Below are positions 15,504 to 25,001 of a DNA stretch of 64,000 nucleotides, piece by piece (the stretch's first letter is position 1; the number at the start of each line of letters is the position of its first letter). Where the stretch lies: NCBI GenBank assembly GCA_963723235.1, contig CAVRPV010000006.1, positions 124,001-188,000 of the forward strand. Direction: 5' to 3'. The position numbers were made by a program, and so were the translations under genes. This DNA comes from CAIRTM01 sp963723235. Its GTDB lineage: Bacteria; Desulfobacterota; WTBG01; CAIYCZ01; CAIRTM01. The notes beneath the pieces are model-generated. The model was not told the origin of the DNA, ran no database searches, and saw nothing but the letters and a program-made list of their open reading frames with translations.

Positions 15504-16364
15504 TCATGCGCCGAGCAAATCGGCAAGCGCTTCCTCAATGCCTGCGAATTCAAAATGAAACCCCGCTTCCAACAGGCGCTTGGGCACGACTATCTGCCCG
15601 TCAAGCAGCACCGTTGATCCCTGACCAAAAGCCAGCTTTATGGCAACTGCCGGCACCGGCAGGAAAGCCGGACACTGCAAAGCATGCGCAAGTGCGCGGG
15701 TAAGGCCTTTATTGGTTGTTGCATGCGGAGCACATAGATTATACGTACCGCTGTATGAAGAATCCTCAAGCGCAGCACACAATGCTTTGGCAAGATCATC
15801 AATATGCACCCATGAAACCGCTTGAGTGCCGCTGCCGATAACACCGCCCAGCCCCAGCCTGAACAGTGGCAGCATCTTTGCAAGCGCCCCGCCTCCCCTG
15901 CCAAGTACAACACCGAGCCTGAAAACAACCGTGCGCACACCCGCAGACAGGGCCTCAAATGCGGACTGTTCCCAATCCCACGCGAGATGCCCCAGAAAAT
16001 CATCCGAATACCCGCTGTCATCTTCGTCCCAGGGACCGCCGCCGGGGTAAATACCGACACCGCTGACAGAAATAAAAACATCGGGCCTGCGGCCCAGGCC
16101 ATGCATGGCAGCTGCAATTTTTTGAGTAAGCGGCACCCGGCTCTCGTACAGCACCTTTTTATAGGCTTTTGTCCAGCGGGCGGCAATAGGCGCGCCCGCC
16201 AGGTTTATAACAGCATCGCAATCTTCAATTTTAGCATGAACAGCTGCAACCCCGTTCGCGAAGTCATCCCTCGTAAGCGGCACGACCGGCCAACCTTTTT
16301 CTGCAAATATTTTTTGCAGGTATGAGCCCACAAATCCCGTTGATCCGCTCATGGCAATCTTCAT
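15504..16364 (-). CDS. TIGR01777-type NAD(P)-dependent epimerase
   Basis: The 286-residue product is an extended short-chain dehydrogenase of the YfcH/SDR39U1 group. It starts with the dinucleotide fold motif MKIAMSGSTGFVGSYLQK, has the family-defining VINLAGAPIAARWTKAYKK with the segment YESRVPLTQKIAAAM, then SGVGIYPGGGPWDEDD, FRLGVVLGRGGGALAKML and SWVHIDDLAKAL. These match the group along the full length. The substrate is not known; related proteins are linked to cell division or heterocyst formation only in particular lineages. It shares a strand with the metallophosphoesterase 28 bp upstream. Confidence 0.87.
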   Translation of the reverse strand: MKIAMSGSTGFVGSYLQKIFAEKGWPVVPLTRDDFANGVAAVHAKIEDCDAVINLAGAPIAARWTKAYKKVLYESRVPLTQKIAAAMHGLGRRPDVFISVSGVGIYPGGGPWDEDDSGYSDDFLGHLAWDWEQSAFEALSAGVRTVVFRLGVVLGRGGGALAKMLPLFRLGLGGVIGSGTQAVSWVHIDDLAKALCAALEDSSYSGTYNLCAPHATTNKGLTRALAHALQCPAFLPVPAVAIKLAFGQGSTVLLDGQIVVPKRLLEAGFHFEFAGIEEALADLLGA

Positions 16365-16392
16365 AATCGGTCTCCTGAAATAATCAGTGGTT

Positions 16393-17239
16393 TTACCCCT
16401 CCCAGATCATCAAAGGGCCATGCTCAATACCCCGCACCCGTTTCTGCTCACGCTCGCGCGGATAGCCCAGGCAATGGGAAATGTAGCGCACGCCGTCAAT
16501 GGTGCGATCACGGTTGCGATGCTGATGCCCATAGACATGAATATGAGACTCCAGGCATCGGATCTGTTCACCAAGCTCGCGGCAGCCTGCAACCCGGCTG
16601 AAATTAAAACGGGGTTGGGGGTCAACCGGCGGCAATCCCGTGGCAGCGAACTCTGCCTCCGTCCAGAACATAAGCTCAGGTCGCGGCAGGAAATGGCTGA
16701 AACTGATCACCGGGGCATGAGCGGCATCAGTCGCACGCACATCATTCAGCGACAGAAAGAATTCCGCCGGGGTCGCATGACTCTCAAAAAGAGGCCAGCG
16801 CACGGCCCGCTTATCAGCCCACATGCCACAGATCCGGGTCCTCTCCCTGCTTGGCCGTGTACAGGCTGCCCGCGCCTTCATGCGGCCCAACATACCAGGC
16901 ATGCAGGGGCACAATGCGCGGGCATCCGTCCTCCAGAGACTTTGGCCCGGTGTGAATGCCCAGCTCTTTGCAGCGTTCCAGCAAACCATAAAACTTGTCA
17001 AGCGAATTTGCATGTGTGCTGTCGCGCAGCCACAGATCATGGTTACCGGGAACAAAAAAAACCTCCCTGAACCTGAAGCGCAGCGCTTCCATGACCCTGC
17101 ACACCAGCGACTCCTCGTGGCTGATATCACCGGCAACCAGCAGCACATCAGCGAGATAATCAAAGCATGAAAGCCTGTCGACCCAAGCCAGGTTCTCCGG
17201 ATAATCAACGTGCAGATCTGAAACAGCAAAGATGCGCAT
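16393..17239 (-). CDS. Calcineurin-like metallophosphoesterase (one frameshift)
   Basis: The metal-binding motifs are in order: MRIFAVSDLHVDYPENLAW (D-x-H), VLLVAGDISHEES (GD), FFVPGNHDLWLRD (GNHD) and, near the end, ESHIHVYGHQHRNRDRTI (GH-x-H). The gene is broken at about 16820: the first frame ends ...PDLWHVG-stop, while the other frame continues ADKRAVRWPLFESHATPAEF to 16393. Removing one G from the GTGGG run joins them exactly, so one extra base is the simplest explanation. The substrate could be a nucleotide or phosphoester; the sequence does not say. Confidence 0.85.
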
Positions 17240-17289
17240 ATCGTTCTACTTTTTAAAAACTGTAATAAAATCGCGTTACCGCTCTTGTC

Positions 17290-17309
17290 ATTCCGGCGAA
17301 AGCCGGAAT
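17290..17309. repeat. Short REP-like hairpin with GAAA loop
   Basis: ATTCCGGC and GCCGGAAT enclose a GAAA tetraloop in the gap between the metallophosphoesterase and the endonuclease gene. Together with flanking TGTC it matches a common type of short intergenic repeat. I found only this one copy in the window. Confidence 0.6.
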
Positions 17310-17443
17310 CAGAAGGTATCTAACCAGACATTCTGGAACGTACACCGAGTGTGACATGCGATAACATTTTAAATCGTGGCAAGTCCTGGTTACTGTGGTG
17401 CGTAAACAAATGCTATAGTGCATATCTTGTAAATTTAAACGTT

Positions 17444-18074
17444 TTACAGCGGGCACTGTTCACACAGCGGCTTTGGCTTGCAGTACAGGTTCCCGGCATG
17501 GACAAGCTGGGCATGAAAATCATTGTAGAGCGCAACGTCTGGCAACAGGTGTTTCATAAACAGCTTTTGATAATCATCATAGTCGTGCTGCATGCTCAGA
17601 ATCCCATGGCGGCTCAGAATGCGCCGTGTATAGGCATCAATCACAAAAACCGGCATGCCGAGCGCATAGAGCAGGATACAGTCGGCAGTTTCAGGCCCGA
17701 TGCGGTATTGCTTGAGCAGCTCGTCGCGCAGCTCAAACATGTCACGTTTTCGCATGCGCGCGATGCTGTAGCCATAGGCGCTGCCGAAATAGGCGGCAAA
17801 ATGCCTTGAGCGCGCGCGCTTTCTGATTAAAATATCCTGAGGAGCGCACCAGACGGGCCAGATCCTGTTCATCAACTTCGGCAATCTGACGGAACCCGAG
17901 AAGACCCTCCTCCTTGAGCGCCTGCAAAGCCTTGCGCACATTGGCCCAGGACGTGTTCTGGGTCAGAATCGCCCCCAGGATGACCTCTTCAGGGCTGTCG
18001 GCCGGCCACCAGTTGCGCGGCCCGAACGCGGCCAGCAGCTTGGTATACATGCCCAGCAGCCTGCGTGCACTCAT
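17444..18074 (-). CDS. Endonuclease III-related HhH-GPD DNA glycosylase (one frameshift)
   Basis: The protein has the HhH-GPD glycosylase fold: PEEVILGAILTQNTSWANVRKAL at the start, then, after a frame slip near 17805-17825, YRIGPETADCILLYALG (helix-hairpin-helix) and MPVFVIDAYTRRIL with the catalytic Asp. The C-terminus has YCKPKPLCEQCPL and then stops. Three cluster-type cysteines are present but the fourth of a normal [4Fe-4S] loop is missing. It resembles the endonuclease III-like group COG2231 more than classical Nth, and probably removes damaged bases. It overlaps the HD hydrolase gene by 4 bp. The shift lies in the GCGCGCGCGC run. Confidence 0.8.
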
Positions 18075-19489
18075 ATGTTCGTCGGGCAGGATTCGGACAT
18101 GGCCGGCTCAAAGATACGCCCCGCAGCACGGGCCAATTCGGCGTCATGCCGATGATCAAGCGCAAACACCCGAAACTGCACCACGCGGGCCGGTATGTAG
18201 CGGAAAATATCCTTCAAGGGTTCGGGCGAAATCGAGTCTGTTGACGGATTGTATATATTAATGCGTTTATTGCTCTGGGCCATGGGGTTCAACGGCCGGG
18301 GATCCTGGGCGGCCAGATCAACCCGGAAAGGCTTTGAACGCACGGCCTTTGGCAGCTGTTCGCGGATCGCCTCTTCAAGCTGGTCCGGTCGCGGAAAGTT
18401 GAGCATGCCCCGTTCAACCTTATCAATGGTCAACTCGGTTGCGTAGGCCATCTTCCATTTTACCTTCCGGCCGATAATCATCTCCCATTCGCGACCCAGA
18501 CCTTTTAATTCCGGGTCGGTTGATCCTGCCCAGCGTTCAACATCCTGAATCAGGGACCAGTCATTGAGCTGCAAATAATCATTCAGTTTGCGCACAGGAT
18601 TCCAGGGGAACAGGCGCTGCAGGGTTTGCGTAAATATCTCCTGCATATGAAAATCGATCGCGCGGCCCGTGCGGTGATGGTACACATTGGAATACAGGTT
18701 CAGGCGGGCATTTAAAAACCGCGTGAACGCGGAAATGCCCGCCTGGTGCAGGGTCAGTCCCTGATCTGAAAAGAATGAATAGAACAGCAGCCGGTTGATG
18801 TCGACGATATCAATCGAAAAACCGGTCATATAGGCATCGCGCTGCACGTAGTCAAGATTGTCAACCGTGTAGATGCCGGAGAAAAGCTGCTGCATGAAAC
18901 GCAGCCAGCGCGGACGGCGCTCATCAGCGGGCTCCGGCGGCTTTTTGATCAAATACCCGATATCATCAGCTTTAATGCTCTCACCCTGGTCAAACGGCCC
19001 GCTGGGGCTGCGCCTGATCCCGGCGATCAACGAGCTCAGCTTTTTAACGATGATTTCACGCCCGAGCTGCTCATGCGTCAGGTTATAGTGCGAAAGAAAA
19101 TGCTCATCGAAAAAATGGCCGTAGGGGCCGTGTCCGATATCATGCAGCAGCCCGGCAATGCGGAAGGTTTCCTCAAAACAGGCAAACGAGGGCGTGTCCG
19201 CGCACAGGGCCTTGAGCCCCGGATACAGGTGCCGTGCGAAACGGCCGGCCATGTGCATGGTGCCGAGTGAATGCTGGAAGCGGCTGTGCTCGGCCGATGG
19301 ATAGACCCAGCGCGCGCTCTGCAGCTGATGGATGCGGCGCAGACGCTGCATCCAGGGGGTATCAATCAGGTCTTCCTCGGCAACCTCTCCGGGCGCGTCA
19401 GGGTCACGCACGGTAAACGGAATGTAATCATAAATCGGGTCGGCGATCAGGGCGAGTCCTTTTGACGGGAACGCGGTCGGCGTACGCAT
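18071..19489 (-). CDS. HD domain phosphohydrolase, dGTPase/SAMHD1-like (COG1078 type)
   Basis: The 472-residue protein has DTPWMQRLRRIHQLQSARWV, AEHSRFQHSLGTMHMAGRFA and LLHDIGHGPYGHFFDEHFL, giving the H...HD...D metal ligands, and later YTVDNLDYVQRDAYMTG. This is the layout of the COG1078 group, relatives of dNTP triphosphohydrolases and SAMHD1. It probably hydrolyses (d)NTPs, although substrates vary. I use the ATG at 19489, which has GGAGG eight bases upstream, not the TTG two codons earlier. Its 3' end overlaps the glycosylase gene, and a small coiled-coil gene lies 35 bp upstream, so these form one operon with the adenosine-kinase-like gene. Confidence 0.88.
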   Translation of the reverse strand: MRTPTAFPSKGLALIADPIYDYIPFTVRDPDAPGEVAEEDLIDTPWMQRLRRIHQLQSARWVYPSAEHSRFQHSLGTMHMAGRFARHLYPGLKALCADTPSFACFEETFRIAGLLHDIGHGPYGHFFDEHFLSHYNLTHEQLGREIIVKKLSSLIAGIRRSPSGPFDQGESIKADDIGYLIKKPPEPADERRPRWLRFMQQLFSGIYTVDNLDYVQRDAYMTGFSIDIVDINRLLFYSFFSDQGLTLHQAGISAFTRFLNARLNLYSNVYHHRTGRAIDFHMQEIFTQTLQRLFPWNPVRKLNDYLQLNDWSLIQDVERWAGSTDPELKGLGREWEMIIGRKVKWKMAYATELTIDKVERGMLNFPRPDQLEEAIREQLPKAVRSKPFRVDLAAQDPRPLNPMAQSNKRINIYNPSTDSISPEPLKDIFRYIPARVVQFRVFALDHRHDAELARAAGRIFEPAMSESCPTNI

Positions 19490-19524
19490 GCACAATTCCT
19501 CCGTGCGGATTCAAACAGCTTTCA

Positions 19525-19737
19525 TTACAGCGAAGCGGAGCGCTTCAGCATCGCAAGCCGGTTTTCCATACGGTCATGCAGCAGCTTCATGTCCTGCAGC
19601 AGGGCCGTTAGGCTTTCGGTTTTTTTACGCAGCAGCTTTTCAACCTCTTCCTTCCAATAGGTGACCGTCTCAATCTCGCGATGGCCCAGCTGCTGCTCGA
19701 CTTTCTTCTGCATCTGCTCAACAAAATCCTTGTCCAT
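19525..19737 (-). CDS. Small coiled-coil protein of unknown function
   Basis: The 70-residue product starts MDKDFVEQMQKKVEQQLGHR and is helical and strongly charged throughout, with heptad-like spacing in EEVEKLLRKKTESLTALLQD and MKLLHDRMENRLAMLKR. An AGGGCAGGT ribosome site supports the ATG at 19737. I do not recognise a family. It sits between the adenosine-kinase-like gene (29 bp) and the HD hydrolase (35 bp) on the same strand, so it is probably translated from their shared message. Confidence 0.7.
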   Translation of the reverse strand: MDKDFVEQMQKKVEQQLGHREIETVTYWKEEVEKLLRKKTESLTALLQDMKLLHDRMENRLAMLKRSASL

Positions 19738-19766
19738 ACCTGCCCTCTCGTATGTGATCAACTCCC

Positions 19767-20252
19767 TCAGCGTTTATACCCGATAATATCAGTTAAAAGC
19801 CGCGCGCGATCCTGTTTGTCCTGAGCGGACTCAACGCCCATAGGCGCATTCCCGTCAATAACGCCAAGCACGCCTGAACCCTGTTCGGTTGCCGCGACAA
19901 CAACTTCAAGGGGGTTGGCCGTAGCGCAGAATATGTGGCAGACTTCCTGGCATTGCTTAATCCGGTCAAGAACATTAATGGGATAGGCTCCCAGCATCAG
20001 CAGGTTGAAAACATGGCCGGCCTGCAGAGCGCGGCAGTTTTCAATCGCAACAGATATGAGAGCGTCGTCGTTACCGTCCGAGCGGATCAGGCAGGGCCCG
20101 GATGCCTCGTTAAAAGCCAGGCCGAATTTCACGCCCGGCACCGTTGTGACCATAATTTCATAGAGGTCCTCAACGGTTTTTATAAAATGCGACTGGCCGA
20201 CAATAATGTTGGCGCCTTCGGGGATTGTCAAGCGAACGGTTTTTAACTCCAT
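19767..20252 (-). CDS. Adenosine-specific kinase (DUF355 family)
   Basis: The 161-residue product matches the small adenosine-specific kinase family over its whole length: VRLTIPEGANIIVGQSHFIK, TVEDLYEIMVTTVPGVKFGL, AFNEASGPCLIRSDGND, GAYPINVLDRIKQCQEVCHI, FCATANPLEVVVAATEQGSG and VLGVIDGNAPMGVES. This family is unrelated to ribokinase-type adenosine kinases and is known mainly from thermophiles and archaea. I start at MELKTVRL, preceded by GGAAGGAG, not at the ATGs 22-23 codons upstream. It opens the operon with the coiled-coil and HD genes and has a promoter at 20317-20344. Confidence 0.88.
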   Translation of the reverse strand: MELKTVRLTIPEGANIIVGQSHFIKTVEDLYEIMVTTVPGVKFGLAFNEASGPCLIRSDGNDDALISVAIENCRALQAGHVFNLLMLGAYPINVLDRIKQCQEVCHIFCATANPLEVVVAATEQGSGVLGVIDGNAPMGVESAQDKQDRARLLTDIIGYKR

Positions 20253-20316
20253 GGCAAGCTCCTTCCTGTTTCCGGAATGTGGGGTGCGTGCATCCCTGAG
20301 CACGCCTGCTGAGCGC

Positions 20317-20344
20317 ATCATATCAAAAACGCATATATTTTCAA
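20317..20344 (-). promoter_or_regulatory. Promoter of the adenosine-kinase-like operon
   Basis: On the minus strand, TTGAAA (20339-20344) and TATGAT (20317-20322) are 16 bp apart. The start codon at 20252 follows about 60 bp downstream. It is divergent from the HAD promoter. Confidence 0.6.
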
Positions 20345-20405
20345 GGGCACGCGCGTTTCAGCATGCTGTGCGTGCACGGCGCACTAAGCCGCCTGTTAAT
20401 TGCAT

Positions 20406-20434
20406 TTGCATCACACCGACGGCAGATATATAAT
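20406..20434 (+). promoter_or_regulatory. Promoter of the HAD hydrolase gene
   Basis: TTGCAT (20406-20411) and a perfect TATAAT (20429-20434) are 17 bp apart. The start codon lies at 20510. Confidence 0.68.
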
Positions 20435-20509
20435 ACATTCCTTTTAAGGCAGAGCAACAGGCTTTTTCTACTGATACACCGTACATGCAAGCAAACATAC
20501 CATATAACC

Positions 20510-21121
20510 ATGACATCTGAGAAAACAGTTACAACCGTTATTTTTGATCTCGGACAGGTCATTGTAACATTTGACCACATGCAGCTGTGCCGGCGCGCGG
20601 CAGCCTACTGCCCGCATGCGCCGGAAGAAATATTCACACGCATGTTTCACAGCGGACTCGTCCAACGATTCGAAACCGGCGCCATAGACCCGAATGAATT
20701 TTACCGGGAAGTCTGCCGCACGCTTGATATGCAGCTTCCCTGCGAGCAATTCAAAACAGTCTGGAGCACTATTTTTACCCTGAACACAGATACCGTACGT
20801 ATCATCGAACGCCTGAGCAGCTTCAAACTGCTGCTGCTTTCAAACACCAACTGCTGGCATTTCGACTATTGCCTCGAAAGCTATCCTGTGCTCAAGCTCT
20901 TTGATGCCTGGATACTGTCCTATAAAGTCGGCGCATGCAAGCCTGATAAAAAAATATTTGAAACCGCGCTCGCACATGCAGCAGCCCTGCCGCAGGAATG
21001 TGTTTTTATTGATGATATCGAGCAGTATACGGATGCAGCCCGAAGCATGGGCATTACCGCGCACACGTTTACAAACGCCAAAGGGCTGGAACAATTTTTA
21101 AACAGCTTACACATGCTATAA
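20510..21121 (+). CDS. HAD-superfamily hydrolase (YihX-like)
   Basis: The 203-residue product has HAD motif I VIFDLGQVIVTFD, motif II LLLLSNTNCWHFD, motif III Lys in YKVGACKPDKKIFETAL and motif IV VFIDDIEQYTDAARSMGITA. In motif I the second position after the nucleophile Asp is Gly, as in the YihX/epoxide-hydrolase-N group, where members are sugar-phosphate phosphatases. An in-frame extension of 49 codons upstream overlaps the promoter, so I start at the ATG at 20510. The substrate is unknown. Confidence 0.82.
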   Translation: MTSEKTVTTVIFDLGQVIVTFDHMQLCRRAAAYCPHAPEEIFTRMFHSGLVQRFETGAIDPNEFYREVCRTLDMQLPCEQFKTVWSTIFTLNTDTVRIIERLSSFKLLLLSNTNCWHFDYCLESYPVLKLFDAWILSYKVGACKPDKKIFETALAHAAALPQECVFIDDIEQYTDAARSMGITAHTFTNAKGLEQFLNSLHML

Positions 21122-21145
21122 ATCCGGATACGCCGGGATTTTTTG
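21121..21145 (+). terminator. Intrinsic terminator after the HAD gene
   Basis: AATCCGG and CCGGGATT pair (one bulged G) around ATACG, followed by six T residues, directly after the TAA stop. Confidence 0.75.
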
Positions 21146-21227
21146 TTTGCGGCAGCATGCGGTTCCATAGTACTGTTAGCCTATATCCGAGGATTCATCA
21201 ACACCCATAACGATAAGGAGCAATGGC

Positions 21228-22145
21228 ATGGAAAACGTCATCATCATCGGCTCAGGGCCTGCCGGATTAACCGCGGCTATTTACACTGCCCGGGCCCAGC
21301 TTAACCCGCTTGTCATTGAAGGCTTGCAGCCCGGCGGCCAGCTCACCACCACAACCGAAATCGAAAACTGGCCCGGATTTGTTGAAGGCATTGACGGTCC
21401 GCTGCTGATGGAAACCATGAGAAAACAGGCGGCGCGATTCGGAACACGCTTTATATCGGCACAGGTGCAGAAGGCCGATCTCAACGCGCAGCCGATCAGC
21501 CTTCAGGTCAGCGGCGAAACCCTTGAAACCCGCAGCCTGATTATCGCAACCGGGGCGACCCCGCGCCTGCTGGGCCTTGAAGCTGAAAAGGCGCTGATGG
21601 GACGCGGCGTGTCAACCTGCGCCACATGTGACGGATTTTTTTTCCGGGGCAAACATGTGCTGGTCGTGGGCGGAGGCGACACGGCCATTGAAGAAGCGCT
21701 CTATTTAGGTGGTCTGGCGGCGCGCGTAACCGTGGTGCACAGGAGAGATGCGCTACGTGCTGAAAAAATCATGCAGGAGCGTGCCTTCGCGCGCGACAAC
21801 ATCAGCTTCATGTGGGACTCGGTTATTGAGGACATCCTTGACGTCAAACAAAAGACCGTAACCGGCGCTTTGATTAAAAACGTTAAAACCGGAAAAATGT
21901 CACCGTATGACTGCGACGGAATTTTTATAGCCCTTGGGCACGTACCCAATACGGCCCTGTTCGCCGGGCAGCTGCCCTGCGATTCGCAGGGCTTTATCAC
22001 AACAGTTAAGGGAACCGCGACCGCCCTGCCGGGCGTGTTTGTGGCCGGAGACGTAGCCGATCCCGTGTACAAGCAGGCTGTAACAGCGGCCGGCACCGGC
22101 TGCATGGCCGCACTTGATGTCGAGCACTATCTGCAGAGCTTATAA
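21228..22145 (+). CDS. trxB: Thioredoxin reductase
   Basis: This 305-residue flavoprotein passes electrons from NADPH to thioredoxin. It shows the FAD-binding motif IIIGSGPAGLTAAIYTARA, the GGQLTTTTEIENWPGF segment, the redox-active pair in CATCDGFFFRG, the NADPH motif VLVVGGGDTAIEEALYLG, HRRDALRA and the C-terminal FAD motif GVFVAGDVADPVYKQAVTAA. The length is normal. GATAAGGAG precedes the ATG. feoB follows 42 bp downstream, though no functional link is implied beyond possible cotranscription. Confidence 0.95.
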   Translation: MENVIIIGSGPAGLTAAIYTARAQLNPLVIEGLQPGGQLTTTTEIENWPGFVEGIDGPLLMETMRKQAARFGTRFISAQVQKADLNAQPISLQVSGETLETRSLIIATGATPRLLGLEAEKALMGRGVSTCATCDGFFFRGKHVLVVGGGDTAIEEALYLGGLAARVTVVHRRDALRAEKIMQERAFARDNISFMWDSVIEDILDVKQKTVTGALIKNVKTGKMSPYDCDGIFIALGHVPNTALFAGQLPCDSQGFITTVKGTATALPGVFVAGDVADPVYKQAVTAAGTGCMAALDVEHYLQSL

Positions 22146-22187
22146 TTATTGTCCGTGCCACAAAGGCCGGGAGTGCCTACACGCAGC

Positions 22188-24165
22188 ATGATTCAATCTG
22201 ACAAACAAGATACCGCACGGGAACAGCAGCCCGTAATCGCAATCGTCGGCAACATGAACGTGGGCAAGACGGCCCTGTTCAACGCCCTGTGCGGATCAAA
22301 CACGCACAGCAGCAACGTGCCCGGATCAACGGTCAGCGTTGCGTCCGGCGCCATACGCGGAACCCCCTTCCGGGCGCTTGACACCCCCGGCATTTATTCC
22401 ATTTTTTCATCAAACGTGGAAGAGCGCGTCTGCCGCGATGTTCTGCTGCCCGACAGTGCCGGCGGTCTCGATCGCGGGAATTATCCTTGTGGCTGATGCC
22501 AAAAACATGCGCCGCTCCCTGGCCATTGCGATGCAATACGCCGAATACGGGCTGCCCATGCTGATGGTCATCAACATGATTGATGAAGCAACCTCGCGCG
22601 GCATCACGATCGACACGGCCCGCCTGTCCGGGCAGCTGGGCATTCAAGTGTGCAGCACGATCGCGCGCGAGGGCATCGGCGTGCGCGCGGTCGCGGCAGC
22701 CCTGACCCGCATGCGCGTTCCGAACAGGCTCGTGACATTCCCGGCTCCGGTAGAAACATTTCTGGAGGACATGGGCACGCTGCTCATCGGGGACGCGCAT
22801 TACCCCCGTGCGCTGGGACTGCTGCTGCTTGACGGGGACAGCACGGCGCAGGCCTGCATCGAGCGCAGGTTCGGTTCCGGCATGCTTGAGCGGCTCAAAA
22901 CGCTGGGCTCATCCTGCGCCCCGGACGGGCGGATGCCCTTTAATATCAGCATGACCAACCTCTACAACCGACAGGCCGAGCGTATCGCCGCTGAGGTCGT
23001 GAGCGTGGAGCCGACGACCAAAAACAGCTTTATCGTGACACTGGGCTCTTTGTGCACCAGCCTTACAACGGGCATTCCCATAGCGTTGATTGTCCTCACG
23101 CTCATCTACCTGTTCGTCGGCTCGTTCGGCGCCACCTACCTGGTGGACACCATCAACGCCGAACTCTTCGAGCGCTACCTGCTGCCGCTGTGCAAAAAGC
23201 TCGTGGCGCCGGTTCCCTACCCTTTCGTGCGCGATATGCTCGTTGACCCCGATTTCGGCCTGCTGCCCACAGGCGTATTTCTGGCCCTGGGCCTGGTGCT
23301 GCCGGTGCTGCTGTGCTTCTACATCGCGTTCGGTTTTCTTGAAGACTCAGGGTATCTGCCGCGCTTTTCACTGCTGCTGGATAAAATCTTCAAAAAGATG
23401 GGCCTGAACGGCAAGGGGGTCATACCGCTTGTAATGGGCTTCTCCTGCATTACCGTGGCCATTCTCACCACCCGCATGCTCGACACGAAAAAAGAGCGCA
23501 ATATTGTTACAATGCTCCTGCTGCTGGGTATGCCCTGCGCGCCTTTGCTGGCGGTTATGCTGATTGTGCTGGAACGCATGCCGTTTTCCGCCACGCTGAC
23601 CGTGTTCGGCATACTGCTTGCGCAGACCTTCGCATCCGGCTGGCTGCTGAACAAGCTGCTGCCCGGCCGCGCCGCGAGCCTGCTGATGGAAATACCGCCC
23701 CTCAGAATCCCCAAGCCGCTGCCGGTTTTCAAGATGGCCTTTGTCAAAACGTTTCATTTCATAAAAGAAGCCGTTCCCGTTTTCATCCTGGCCTCGCTGG
23801 TCGTGTTCATATTCGAGCGCATGGGAGGACTGGCCAGGCTCGAAATACTGTCAATGCCATTGGTGCATGACATCATGGGACTTCCGGAAAAAAGCGTACA
23901 GGTTTTCATCAAGACCCTCATCAGGCGCGAAAGCGGCGCGGCCGAGCTCATGCATGTCAAAAACGCATACACGAACGTGCAGCTGGTCATTAACCTGCTG
24001 GTCATGGCGATTATGCTGCCGTGCATCAACTCGGCGATTGTAACCATCAAGGAACGTGGCGCAACGACCGCAGCCGTGATGATGTCCGCGGTCATGCTCT
24101 ATGCCCTGGTTCTGGGCGGCGCGCTCCACTTCCTGTTTCTTTATCTGGGAATCACGTTCAGCTGA
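22188..24165 (+). CDS. feoB: Ferrous iron transport protein B (one frameshift)
   Basis: FeoB imports Fe(II) across the inner membrane. The G domain shows G1 GNMNVGKTALFNALCG, G3 ALDTPGIYSIFSS and G4 MVINMIDEATSRGI. The membrane part has the two gate regions, including MGFSCITVAILTTRMLDTKK and LLLGMPCAPLLAVMLIV, and ends with several helices. At about 22465 the frame slips: SAGG-LDRG-stop becomes SAG-VSIAGIILVADAKNMRRS if one G of GGCGG is removed. The restored product has about 658 residues, slightly shorter than typical FeoB. No feoA gene stands upstream; a FeoA-like domain is fused to the regulator just downstream. Confidence 0.9.
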
Positions 24166-24193
24166 GCAACCCATATCACTGCGGGAGGCCGAC

Positions 24194-24856
24194 ATGTTAA
24201 GCGAGAAAATGGTTGAAATCATGGAAGCAGTCTGGTGCGCGGCTGAAAAAAAGCTCTGCACCCGCGATGCCATCCTGCAGGACTGCACGATCGTGTTTGA
24301 TGAGAATGACCTTGACGCCCTTGAGCAGCGCGGGCTGATCACGAAAAGCGGCGACACGATCGTGTTTACCGAAGCCGGCAAAACCGAAGCCGAGGGCATC
24401 ATGCGGCGGCATCGCCTTGCGGAAGTTCTGGTCAGCAGCATTCTGAAGCTGAAAAAATCAGAAATGGAAGCGGTTGCCTGCCAGGTTGAGCACGCGCTTC
24501 TGCCTGAGGTCGAAGCCGCGATCTGCACGCTGCTTGGGCATCCCGAACTGTGCCCGGACGGCCGCCCGATTCCGCGCGGCGCCTGCTGCCGCAATCTGCA
24601 AACAACCTTCAGCACTACGGTTATCAGCCTTGCAGAGCTCGGAGCCGGTGAAAGCGGCCGCATAACCTATATAAAACCGGAAAATCACGCAAACCTGCAC
24701 CAACTGCTCTCATTCGGTCTGGAGCCGGGCGTTACCGTGACCGTTCTGCGCACCACCCCGGCCCTGTGTGTCATGTTTGAAAATACCGAGCTTGCGCTGG
24801 ACCGGGATATCGCGCGCAATATTTTTGTCTGGAAAGCCCAGCCAGCCACGGCGTAG
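24194..24856 (+). CDS. DtxR/MntR-family metalloregulator with C-terminal FeoA domain
   Basis: The 220-residue product has an N-terminal winged-helix region (about 1-65), then the DtxR dimerisation and metal-binding segment RRHRLAEVLVSSIL, VEHALLPEVEAAICTLLGHP and ELCPDGRPIPRG, which carries the expected His, Glu and Cys ligands. A C-terminal SH3/FeoA-like domain (about 140-215) contains LAELGAGESGRITYIK and LLSFGLEPGVTVTVLRTTP. The DNA-recognition helix is less typical than in DtxR itself. A GGGAGG site and the 28-bp spacing from feoB indicate an iron-uptake operon that this protein probably controls in response to Fe(II). Confidence 0.86.
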   Translation: MLSEKMVEIMEAVWCAAEKKLCTRDAILQDCTIVFDENDLDALEQRGLITKSGDTIVFTEAGKTEAEGIMRRHRLAEVLVSSILKLKKSEMEAVACQVEHALLPEVEAAICTLLGHPELCPDGRPIPRGACCRNLQTTFSTTVISLAELGAGESGRITYIKPENHANLHQLLSFGLEPGVTVTVLRTTPALCVMFENTELALDRDIARNIFVWKAQPATA

Positions 24857-25001
24857 CTCGGCCCGGGCGAGTAAAGAAATCCAGCAAAAATTTTATCCTG
24901 TGCTGTTTTTTTTGATAGAATAGAACTGTTTTTTATTTTATACATACCTGTATTCATAACACAGGCGGACGCAGAGCGGGCCGCCGGGAAAGGCTTAACA
25001 T

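Noticed and set aside
22188..24165. Programmed frameshift or selenocysteine at the feoB internal TGA
   Set aside because: The downstream coding is in a different frame, there is no visible slippery site or hairpin of that kind, and similar single-base shifts occur in many unrelated genes, so an indel error is simpler.
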